Shown here: positions 14,444 through 25,789 of the stretch, piece by piece
How the letters are laid out: the number at the start of each line of letters is the position of its first letter
Position numbering within the stretch: the stretch's first letter is position 1
Source: Pelecanus crispus
Taxonomy: Eukaryota > Chordata > Aves > Pelecaniformes > Pelecanidae
DNA: 64,000 nt
Assembly (NCBI RefSeq): GCF_030463565.1
Contig: NC_134649.1
Location: 34,063,044-34,127,043 of the forward strand
Direction: 5' to 3'
Program-made: the position numbers and the translations under genes
Notes under the pieces: model-generated
What the model saw: the letters and a program-made list of their open reading frames with translations, nothing else
Told to the model about the DNA's origin: nothing
The model's database searches: none

Positions 14444-17400
14444 GGAAACCAAACCAGCCATCAGAGCCAAACTGTGCACTGTTTATAATAAAGTAGAACC
14501 CTTAGATCACTTAACCAGTTATGATGAAGAGAAAACAACAAAGAAAATCACCTGGGGAGGGAATGGAAGTCCACATGGCATGACTCTTCTCCTGACTTTC
14601 AGGCAAAAATCAACTATCCTGGGAGGGCCAGAAACAACAAGTGGGAAACTAAGATACGGATGGCCTACAGATGGCTGAAAGGCCTTGTCCTAACTCATAC
14701 AGGAAGCCTGGGACAGGGAACTATGGTATCACTGGCCTTAGGCCAAGCGCAGCGAGATCTGTCCAAGCTGGACTATCTAAAAGGGACAGAAAGTTTCTAG
14801 GAAGCAGCAGGGGTTTTGTACATCACTGTAGCTTCACAAAGTTGGTCCAAGACAAGGCCTGTAAAGCTTCCAAAGGAAGAAGCACTGATCAGCCCAAAGA
14901 TGGGCAATAAATAAAACACCAACAAGCACCTGTGAGCTGGATGGATAGTAAAAAGTCAAACGAGTCCAAACCCGCAAGGACACGACGGCATTTTACAGGA
15001 ACTTGCGACACCACCTTCAGGGTGGGGATGAGCAACCAGTGTCCACACCTTGTTGCATTGCAGTCATTTGTATGGTTGTGGGATCATGCTAGAATACCAG
15101 CTGCACATGAATATGTGGTTATGGACCCTCACACACCCCTGTAAAGGCAATTAATTTCTCACAAACATGCACATGCTCTCACCCTGCTTGCAAATGAAAC
15201 ACACAGAGGCATCACAGCCTCTGTGCATGGTGCCGTGATGTGGATAGGACAGGGACAGGTAGATGCAACTCTTCATTTTAACTGGTTGCCTAAAAAGGTT
15301 CATAAAAGCAACTGTCTATAGAGAACTCCCCACCACAAACAGCTTCAGCACGCTCCACCCAGCCCACATGAAAGGTGAGCATGAGGGACAGGCCAAGTCT
15401 CTGACTGGCACAGGCTCCAGCTATGGGTCTAGGTAGGGGAAAGAATCACTGCACACCACCAACCCACTTATGCTAGAAGAAAAGATTTGTGGTTTTCTGC
15501 ATTTTCAGTAATGCCATGCAACATTAAATACCCAATGGGTATATTAGCGCATCTGCTTCAGGAAAAATCACACAGCCTTTTTCTCCTCCTTATTTAGTGT
15601 TTTATCCAAATCAAAACTGAGAAATAAAGCACTCCATCCATGCACTGCAGCTTGAATTAGTACACAACTGACCAAAAAAATGCTTTTGAAGACACTTTTC
15701 CCTGTTCTTTTCTCAGGCTACTCCTCCTCTGGTGACACAAAGCAGAATCTGTCTCTTCCCTCTGCTGAAACTGAGATCAAACAGCAACTTTACCACATCA
15801 TAAGTTACAATTAAGGCTACTCCTGGCAAAAGATGATCCTTCCCTAACTAAATGTAAAAGCTCTCCTGGCATTTCTCTTCCTATTGTCTGTATCCAGCCC
15901 TGTATTTATAAGATTAGCCTCAAATTAGGACAGTTTCCTCATTCTTTCTTCACTCTTACTACAGCCTGGTTCCTGGGAATCTGATCCTATCTTCCACAGA
16001 GGTTACTCTCTGTTGATAGGAAATATCTAGTGTATGTGGGCAGGAAGCACCAACAGAGGATAATGAGGATTAAGAGAGAGTCCTTGTTATGACTTATCAC
16101 CACAGCAGATCAGGAGACTCAGTGGACCATTTGATCAACAGGAACATTAGGAACTTGTCTTACGCTCCCACACAGTGTCTCGCCCCACTGTGGTGTTGGT
16201 TAAAGTAGCACATGGGGCATTGAGGGCAGGATGAGTTGCCCTGGCCCATCCAGCTATTTCCATGTCACCCAGTTCTTCCTAACCAGAAGCACAGTACTTA
16301 AGAAGTGATGGCAGAGCACAGGTTGAAGAAAGTGAATCCTTCTGGAGCTGGTTTCTTGCCCAAATGTTTCTCAGAGGAGACAAGAGGCAGGTTTGTTGAC
16401 CCGGGCAATGGCTTTCCATCACCTAAGGAAACTGTTAATTTCAGAGTGACTAGTGCTGGTGAAGACCAAGATGTTTTCATTGGTACAAAGCCCCTCAACC
16501 TGCCTTGGCTGTCCTACACTACATTGCAATGTCCCTTTGATAACAGGTGTACAATAACCTCAGGGGTTTTCTCCTCCAGCCATGCACTTCAGCAGCTCTC
16601 TTCACTGAAGAGAGAGCAAGAGAGCGCAGTTATCTCCAACCTCCATAAAAGCTTCTCACACACACACAATTGCAGTGCGCCACACATGGCTTACTCCAGG
16701 ACAGCATCTTCTTGGAAAAGCAGAGGAATCAGAGCCACCAACTGTGGTTGGATCAAGCTTCATCCTGCCCTGTGTCCTGTCTTCAACGGTACATGATAGC
16801 AGCATCTAGGGAAGAGTATAAAAACAGGCCAAGCATGTAGCTATGTTTCATTACAAACACTTTCGCAGGCTCCAACTATTTGCAGCTGCGGGACTTTCTC
16901 AACAAGAGACTATGTATTGATATTTAAAAGCACTCAATGGATTTTCCTTGCATTAGTTACTCCAGTCTCCCCCAAACCTACATAAACACTTTTGTTCACC
17001 ACAGGTTCATACAGTGCATTTATACAGTCTGTTCTCAGCTCTTTTCCTAGAAGTCAATTGTTTTCGGGTTTTTTGACCATACTCAGAATCAAGTCTTGCT
17101 CCTACAGCCCAGTTCATTGCACTTCTGAGATCTCTCTCCCAAGTGACATTATCCCGTCTTGAGCCCATTGCACTGCATTTTAGATTAAGATGGCTCCCTC
17201 TTCCCCCTGGATTACTTTGCTTTTCTCAGCATCATATGCTGCAACCCCACCACTCCACACTGGAAGGACTTCCTACAGTTATTCAGTGCCGCTTTTGGTT
17301 TTTGCTACTCTGAACAGTCAGCAGCAAACTTCATCATCTGCCACTTACCCCTCTTTATAATTAACAGACACATTCAAAAGCTCTGGCCTTCAGCAGGCCC

Positions 17401-18289
17401 TTGTCACATTTGACTGATGTCAATTCTCCACTGGAAAATATGGCCCTTCACCACTCAGTCTTCGTTTCCCATCTTTCAGCTTATTTACCCATTAGAGACA
17501 CCCATGAGATACTCAAAACCCTGAGAGCACAATAGGACCTCTGGCTGGCCAGTATCCAGCCACTCATAGAGTATCTTGAAAAAGACCTATTTTCCCATCT
17601 GCTCTCTCAGCCCAACTCCTCAGCTTGCAGGCCTCAATAACCTCCCCTAGGAAGGCTCCCAGTTGTGGCAGCAAGGAAAGGAGAATAGCTGCACCCCAGG
17701 CACAGCGCAGTCGTTTAGTATGGACTGACACGACATAATGGCAGCAGCCAGGCACCAAGGAGGCTGAGCATCCTTGACTCTGCTGAACTCAAGCTATGCC
17801 AGACCACTGCAAGAAATTCCTGGAGATCAACTTTTTTTCCTGGGGGGAGACTGAACAGGACCCCACAGAAACACTACCAGGATTTCCTCCTGCAATGCCC
17901 TGGGCTTGGAACAGCCACAAAGAGAACTGTCATGACTCAGCAACCCAGCTTGCTCCCAACCCTGGAAAACATCTGGAGAGAAAAAAAAAAAAAAAAAACC
18001 ACCCATAGCTCTCCCTAACACCGCTTTGCTGGATACTATTCCCCAATCCTAGGGAGACAGAGTGCAGTGTTTTCTTCCTAGTGACAACCTTCCATCCTGC
18101 CACCCGCCTCGGCCCCCCCCCCGCCCGTGGATTGTCCCTGTGGACTTCAGTCTTCACCTCCCTGCCACACCATGCTTGTGGAAAGTACTCCCTTCAGCCT
18201 TCTCCACCCCAGAGCTGCTTGCATTTCAGCACCCAGAGAACAGGCCTCAGGAAAAGCACCTTCCTCTCCTTTCACAAGGAGCAGCCAAT
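14444..18289. other. Non-coding stretch with minor simple repeats
   Basis: No exon is supported. It contains an A18 run at 17981-17998 and a small perfect-stem hairpin at 16595-16617 (GCTCTCTTC against GAAGAGAGAGC). A 163-codon open frame at 16305-16796 matches nothing I recognise. Confidence 0.55.
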
Positions 18290-18500
18290 TGCTTCAGATA
18301 ATGGTATTAAGTGAACAAGGCGGACACTGAGCAGCAAGATTAGTTCCCACAAAGAGTAGGTAGTAATGAGAGTGGTTAAAGACAGGTAATGAGTGGGTGG
18401 CATTTGTCAGCTTCATAATGTAGATTATAATTTGTTTATTACTCTTGCTACTGCTTTCGCTGCTGTTGGAATGCAATTAAATAATAGCACCTATGAGTCC
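18290..18500. promoter_or_regulatory. AT-rich TAAT-bearing block (possible conserved element)
   Basis: This block is rich in ATTA/TAAT cores and non-repetitive, low-CpG words (GTATTAAGTG, GGTAATGAG, ATTATAATTTG, GCAATTAAATAATAG). It stands out from its GC-richer surroundings in the same way as the block at 9060-9270. Confidence 0.25.
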
Positions 18501-21500
18501 TGCCGAGTATCTGTCATCCCTGACCTACAAACATCCCTGAGCTTCTGCTGCACATGCAGTAGCATTGGACATGTGGTGGTACTGCACGGCTAGTAGGAAG
18601 TATCCCACAGCTCAGGAAGAAAAGTGAAGAACTCCACGGACAACACCAAACATATCTCCACAAGGAACAGGCTCACAGAAGTTTTGGAGAGTCAAGAAAA
18701 CATACCATCATCCAGAGTTTCATTCACAGTTATTTCAGGACAGTGACATCTGGGAGTTACTCTGGACTGCCAGAGATCAGAGTTTGATTTTAACACTGAG
18801 GCAGGGAAAGTGTTCCTGCGTGTAACTCACCACTAATCCCATCTCCAAGGTCAAGTGCTTCATCTCTTGGTGGCCAATCAACACAAGCTTCAAGGGCCCC
18901 CCATTTTCTGGGTGATCCAGCACGTATGATCCAGAAGTGCTCTTCACAAGACAGATGTCTCTCTTCTAAGAGGATCTGTCCTGTCCCTTCCCATCTGAGA
19001 GGCGCCCAGCTAGCCCAGTCTGGGGGATGAGGCTGCAGGCACCGGACTGATACAGACACTCTAAGAGGAGCACAGAGGACAAGATGGGGTTTTCTTGGCT
19101 ACTGCTGGTTCAAGCCACAGATAGGAAGTGGCAGTCCCATCATGTTGACTGGAAACTCTATCTTGGTGGAAGCACTGATTCTGTATCAGGAATGCATACT
19201 GGTAGACAGCAGCTTCAAACATGACTGGATTTGTTTTATTAAAAATACTGACATTTGTAAATCTTGCTTCATGCACACACACGCACTTCTCTCCACTTTT
19301 GCCAGACTTGAAACTAGACTGGGAATTTCTCTAAAACTGCCTGAGCAGCTGGCAACACAGGAAAGCAACAAGCTGGCTGCTGCTCTGGGCTTTTTCAGAC
19401 ACAGTTTTTGTGCAGTTCAGCCCCTTATTTGGACCCCCATCAGCATGACTCCTCAAACTAGTGCCTTCACCATGTTCTGCTGCAGGACTCGCTGGACAGA
19501 GGCAGACAGGGTCAGTGGAGAACTTCTGCTTCACTAACTTTCAATATCAACCCTCCTGCCTCTCCCCAAACCACGTAAGTCCTTCCCCTTGCAAAGAAAA
19601 ACATGCTGCAGGGACATAAATAAAAATCAGCAGCGAATTTCGGCACTGAACTGCACTATCAGTGCATGTTTGGGCACAAGCTAGCGCCCACTGAAGTCAG
19701 CAGAAGTTTGGAAAGACAAAACACCTCCCACACAAAGGAGAGACAGAGGAAGCAGTCAGAGCTGCAAGGCAGATAAGCTGCCTGTCAGAACAGGCTTGGA
19801 CTGTCCTAGCAGGAAGATGATGTCCAATGAGAGGGAAAGCTATTTGGGGAATGAATGAATAGTGAAGCTTCTTGTTAAAAAAAAAAATGTAAAAAAACCC
19901 AAACAAAAAAACCCCCACAACACTTTCTCAAACATCTCTCTCAGCTTTCTGCCAACTAGATGCAAGGCCAAGACATGCAGGAGCCTGCTTGAACCTCTAG
20001 CACAGGATCATTCGAAGGCAACAGCCTGAATGGGGGCAGAGGGAAGGTGATGAATGGCAGAGAGGACGTGGAGACAGAGCTCACCGCAGAGCTGATCCTT
20101 GTTCTGTTGGAGAGGGCAGCTTTCTGCAGGCTCAGCACCCTGAATCCCCTCGAACTGACATCCAGCATCCCGCTTTGCACAGCTCCTGCTTGGCTCTTGC
20201 GAGTGTGATCCTGCCTGGACTGCTGCCTGCTCCAAGCAGCGGGGAATCAGCCACCCAGGGAGAAGTGGCGGCAAATTTAGAGTAAGAACCAAACAAACTG
20301 CATCACTGGAGCAGACCTGTAAATCTTCCACCAGGTACTGAACACTTCACTGTCAGGATTGCATGGTAAAATGAAGGCTCCAATTCAGAGCCACACTGGC
20401 AAAAGGAAGGAGAGTGCTGACACCAAACCCAAAGTCACAACCCCTCTAACTGCACCCCCTCATACACATTTCCATTCAAAATCTCCCATACAGAAAAAAT
20501 GCTGTGCTTCTAGGGTGTTGCACCCACAATCAAACCTCAGAGCTCAGCTTCTTGCTGGCACAGGGCTTTCATTAATGCCGTATCAGTGACGAGGGTCTTG
20601 CCAACGCACCAGTCTGCTCCCTCCCACTTTGTGCAAGGTTTATCACAACAATTCACCTCTCAGAAGAAAACAAGGCAAAACCACAAGCCAAACTAGTGCA
20701 ATCCTTTACAAGAAAAGGAAAGGAAAGAAAAGAAAAAGACAACACAGAGCAGAAAACAAAGAGTAAACTTCATAAAAGCAAAACCCCAAATCATGAAGAA
20801 TCTGCCCTTGAGGCAGTGATGGGAGATGAGAAGAGCAGGTTGATGAGAAGAGCAGAGTGCCTGAATGCAGAGACTTTCAAAATAAAGCAGTGAGAAACCC
20901 AGCAAATGGCTTTACATAAGCCAGATGTTTCTCCAGGGAAAGAAAGTAGGAAAATAAATAAATCTGTCTGGATTCCCCTTCCTCCACTCATACTTGGTTC
21001 CCTCACCAGACACCTCTTAAGGCCCGACGTGCTCTTGGATTGCTTGCACCACTGAACAGCACAGAAGTAATATACATCCTCCCATATCTCTGCACAGCAC
21101 AGCTGGTCTCCATTTCCAGCATGCCCCAATGTCTCTGAGAGAAAGCCAGGGCTCCACACTCCTGCAGAAGGACCACAGCTTCGCGGGAGCAGCTGCCAGG
21201 TGAGAGCACCTCATATCCCAACTATCTGAAGAAAGCAAGCAGTGGAAAAATGAGGGGAAGCAAATAAGGATAATGCAGAACAAGTGCAAGTTCAGCTATG
21301 AACACAACCAACCAGAAGGGAGAAATAAAGGCCAGAGAGCACTGGTGGTCTCGCCTTGCACCAGGCAGGGGAGGGGGGTCCATAGTGTCCCAGCATCGAG
21401 GGGTCCACATGGCCCACTGAAGCCAGGCACCAGCAGTCTGGGGCTGTACAGCCAGCCTGGGTGTCTGTGCCTGCTGCATGATTAATTCCCAACCCATAAT

Positions 21501-21959
21501 TAACCCCCAACCCTTGACTGAGCCATCAAAGCTGAACTGCAACTTCCGCCCTGACCCAGCTCCCAACCCAAAAACATGATCGTGACTTGGCTGAGCAGGG
21601 CAGCACAGAGGTGTCATGGTGCCCAGAGGCACCACAAACTTACAATTCCATTGCAAGCAGCTCATCATCAGTGCTGTTGCCATCCCAGGCTGTGAGGTTC
21701 AGCTGCCACCGGCAGCACGGAGCCTTCTTCCCTTGGCTATTCATCCTCCCACACTTCCTTTGCAGGACTCAACCGCGTTTCTGTACCACCCCATGATGGC
21801 CACGAGTCTTTCAGGCCTTCCCAGGCCACCAGTCGGGGTCCCCTCAGGTGCCACCCAAGGTGTCACTGCAGCTCCTCAGCTGTTTTGGAGAGGAAAAAGA
21901 TGAGAGCAGATACATAGCCAGGCTAGGAAAAGGAGACTGTGCTCACAGAAGTAATTTTC
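18501..21959. other. Non-coding stretch, nothing recognised
   Basis: Mixed composition with A-runs at about 19876-19910. No repeat family or exon is supported. Confidence 0.55.
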
Positions 21960-21999
21960 CACGCACGCACGCGTGCGCACACACACACACACACACACG
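21960..21999. repeat. Alternating CA/CG dinucleotide tract (Z-DNA-prone microsatellite)
   Basis: Forty bases alternate pyrimidine-purine without a break. The first half mixes CA, CG and TG (CACGCACGCACGCGTGCG) and the second half is pure CA. Confidence 0.9.
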
Positions 22000-24900
22000 T
22001 CCGCCTTGCCAGCCCGCGAATGGGGGTGGGTGCACCCCCCTCAGGGCAGCAGTGGCCATGACAGGAAGGGGTGTGCTGTGGAGAGGACACAAAATGGCTG
22101 CTACTGCCCACCCTGGGGAGGGTGCTGCCCTGAAGTCCAATGCCATATTGCTCCCTGCCTCACGGTTTCCTGTCAATTTAAGGCAGATGCCACACAAACA
22201 CCCATTTAAACTTGAGCATTGGGCCGCAGGAAACAGGCACATTTGCTGCTTCATCGTCATGTCACCAGCTGAACCACGTGTGGCAGCCCAGACCCCACAC
22301 CACCCAGCCAGACATGGCAGCCCTCAGCGCTTGCTTGCCCCCTTCCCTCCTTATCACAATACAACCGCCAGCACACAGCACAGCTGTTTCCCTCCTGCCA
22401 CACTCTTGTGGTGGTGTCTCCCACCCAAATCTCACACCTGGACCAGGGATCCAGCAGTGACCTTGTGGCAGCTCTGGGTGGCCTTGCTGCAGCCTGTCCT
22501 TTGGGCCCATGCTGCTGGGTGACACAGCAAGAAGGTCAAAAGACAAAGCCAGCAAAAGGGGAACTTTGCAGCTTGAATAGTGGAACTCACAGGAACAGGA
22601 CGTGGAGGCTGGATGGGACTCCCATGAGCTGCTCTCCCTACCTGCTGGACATTTCCTCACCTGCCTTTTCATCCCAAATTACATTTAGCCAGCCCAGCAC
22701 TCTGACCTCAAGCATGATTAAGAGAAAGATCTGAGGAAGCACAGGAGCAAATGGCACAAAATCCAGAAAAAAAGCCCACTTTCACACACTTTCCGAGCAG
22801 CCCAGAGTATGACTATCACAGCCTGTGCCAGTCGGCTGTAAATACAGGGACATGTTGATTAGCTGAACTATTTACATGCCTTCACAACACTGCAAATAGC
22901 CTGATTTGCTCACATAAAGGATAAAAAAAGAAAATAACAGCCCACAAATAACCTGGTTACCTTGGAAATGCGAGCACCCAAATTCAGAATGTGGCAGGAA
23001 GAGTCTGCTTTCCCATGTGCATCTCTGGGTGACGCAACAGCAGGCAAGTTCAGAGCTGCAGAGGTTGACTTGCATCATGCCCAGAGCATGTTTGATGCCA
23101 CACCAAGAAGTAAGGGCCTAGGAGAGGGGTAAGGGTAGACACAGGCAAGGGAAAGCAAGCTACAAGTAACCCGAAAGCCCCTTCCCCAAGCTCATGTCTG
23201 GCTCTTTGGGCTCCTGATGCTGCCTCCACCACCCCTTCACACCTCCCTCCTGCAGTTGTTTGGGGCACATCTCCCCTGTCTTTCCGTTCTCTCTCTGTTA
23301 TTGTCTATGACCACAAGTAATCCTCACTGCACTGCCCTGGGAACCTACTCTTTGCTCTTGTGTTTCACAAGATGCCAAACAGTCACCCTCGTGCCCAGGA
23401 CATACCTGCTTTCCTTGCCCTTCCCTCTCCAGCTGGGGTGAGCCACCAGGCTCTGCCAGGCAGCACAGAGGGAGGCAGGATGGGATGTGCTGTGCAGAGG
23501 GCTGCTGGAAGTGTTCAAAATCAGCTACCTGGGCTTCCTGGTGGGGAACTGCAGAAGTTTAGCTCTGCCTGTGTTCAGAGCTTTGTGCTTTTCCCATGAC
23601 TTGAAACAGAGGGAGAAACTTTTTGAAAACATCTGGGACCTGTGGTCCCTCTAGCTGTTCAAATCAGAGAGGTAAGACAAAGTCATCCATGAAGGCACGG
23701 GGGAAGGATAAATTCTCACTCATATTGCCTGAGGGCTTGTGGCATATCACAACTGAAAACCCAAGGACAGCAGATGTCTCTGCCTGTGCAGGGCATTACC
23801 TGGTTTTGTAGAGCAGAACACCACAAAGCATCATGCAAGCAGCTCATCTGGAATCAATGGGTTAACCAAGGAGCTTCTCTCTGCTGCGTGTGGGAAGCAG
23901 TATCTCCTTGCCAAATTCCACTGATCTGAACATAACCAGCTTTCTCACTCAGCCCATGCTCCTACGCTCAGCTAGTGCTCGTGCCCGCCTCTGCAAGGGA
24001 GTGTAGACAGACCCCACACTCTTTTCTCTCTGTAACTACTTCTCCAGCATTGCCCCTTTCCTGATGTCAGTTCTTGTCTCCTCACTAAATTACAGGACAT
24101 CAGGTCTCCAAGGAAACCCCTCTGGGCCAAGAAGCATGGTGGAAGGCATTTGTAAAACACTGATGGCTGAGGACCAGCCAGGCTGACTGCTCCCTGCTAT
24201 TGAGGCCAGGAGATTGGAAAAGGCTCCTTTGGGCCCTAGAGGAAAGCGCATTTGCAGGTGGCAGGATGGTTTTCAAACAAGCTATCTGCTTCCTTTGGCA
24301 ACAGGGCTTCTGAGTGCGGCAGTGGCAGGACACTCACAACAGACTTGCATCTCCCAAGATCAGATACCCCGAGGGAGCTGCCTGCTGAGGAGCAGCCTGG
24401 CAGCTGCCTGCACACCAGATCTTCCACCAAAACCATTGCAAATAGCAGCTGTGCTGTTCCAGCCAGCCACAACTCAGCTACCGTGCAAATGTGCTTACAG
24501 AGCTAATGCTAACTGCTAATATCCTATTCCACACCTTAGCAGAAAATCATAAGAGGAAATTAGGTGGAAGCAAACATAGCCATACACCTGACAAGCTGTT
24601 CTGCACTCCTTCAGTGCACAGCCAGCCTCCAGCATGGTTTTGTACCTTCCTCAAGAGCTACTCTACCATGTAATTACAGGGGAAAACCTAAAGGTCTTCT
24701 TTTCCCTGCATACCAGGTAGATTTTCATTTGTTGAGCCACAAACAGGCCTCTAAATCAATATATAGATTCCCATCATGCAGTCAAGGAGTAAACAAAGTC
24801 TCACGCACACACATGCTCCCTTGGCTCCTGCTTCAGCCTCTGACTACCTCCCCTGCTCTGCGATGGACTCTGCACCTGTCAGCCTGAGCTCCTTCTGGAA

Positions 24901-25032
24901 TAAAACTAGCTATCTTTGCTGCTCGGGTCCTAGGATTAGAAGAACAAGATGACACATTCACTCACTTTGAGGAATTGAACAATTGAATAGATAGTCATTC
25001 AACTTCTTGCCGTTTAGATTAAAACAAGGAAT
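22000..25032. other. Non-coding stretch, GC-richer, nothing recognised
   Basis: Moderately GC-rich unique sequence. It has a perfect YY1-type word AAAATGGC at 22091-22098. A 224-codon open frame (21848-22522) runs through the CA microsatellite and is judged to be chance. Confidence 0.55.
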
Positions 25033-25068
25033 GGGGGGGGGGGGGGAGGGGGGCAGTGGGAGGTGGGG
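25033..25068 (+). repeat. G-tract with strong G-quadruplex potential
   Basis: A G14 run is followed by A, G6, then further GGG and GGGG tracts with 1-4-base loops, all within 36 bases. The G-rich strand is the template strand for DUSP7 read-through transcription, about 0.7 kb past the poly(A) site. Confidence 0.85.
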
Positions 25069-25789
25069 ATGATGACACCCACTCTCGCTCAGTCCTGCCC
25101 AGCTACAAGCAGAGGCATGGTGAGCCACAGCTCCCTTAGCTGGGCTGCACCCAGATGCTTGGAGCCATGTTTCACCCTAAAGCATCCTCATCAGCCCCTC
25201 GAGGTTTCCCACAAACCGCTTGCACCTGTGGCCAGGGAGCACAAGAGGACAGCACAGCCCATGTGTAACACTGTGGCTGGGGGCTTGGCCCCCACCCGAG
25301 GATGCAGGAGGGGGCTCCCACTCTCTGTGAGACCCAGAAGAAGTCATCAGGTGGCTGCCCACAAGGCCACGTCTTCTTGCTTTCCTACCAAAATAAAGTC
25401 TGCTATCACAACTGTTGGGGGCAAGGCCTCGCCATGCCTTTGTAAGTCCATACTTAAACAGTGAACAAAAGTGTCTTTAGTTTATCTATTTATTTTTGGC
25501 GCAGAGGAATGGCTAGGGTCAAAGCCGGTCCCATTCTCAAGCTGTTCTTTGTTCTCCAGTTTATCCAATACCCCATATCCCTCTCCTCACCCTCCCACCT
25601 CCCCCTCTCCATTTTACTACAGGTCTTAAAAATTAAGCTGTGCATGAAACCAAACACCACACTTGAACACTGCCCAGCAAATGCTCTTCATGGTCACAGA
25701 AGAATACTAATCAACCATAAAAAAAAAAAAAGGATAACAGCAGCATGCCCTTATATGGGCAGAGGCTAGACAAGCATCTGACACAAACA
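25069..25789. other. Immediate 3' flank of DUSP7
   Basis: This contains unique sequence, an A13 run at 25719-25731 and the CArG palindrome at 25747-25760. No gene is seen. Confidence 0.6.
25747..25760. promoter_or_regulatory. Perfect CArG box in palindrome GCCCTTATATGGGC
   Basis: CCTTATATGG at 25749-25758 is an exact CC(A/T)6GG serum-response-factor consensus. It sits about 30-40 bases beyond the inferred DUSP7 cleavage site. On the minus strand it also reads TATAAGG, a good TATA-box match. No gene is seen that it would serve other than DUSP7. Confidence 0.4.

Noticed and set aside
16595..16617. Short hairpin as a possible microRNA
   Set aside because: The stem is only about 9-11 base pairs with a 3-base loop, too short for a pre-miRNA.
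16305..16796. 163-codon + strand open frame
   Set aside because: No recognisable domain or exon-like boundaries; probably chance.
21848..22522. 224-codon + strand open frame
   Set aside because: It runs through a CA microsatellite, overlaps several opposite frames and resembles no protein family.
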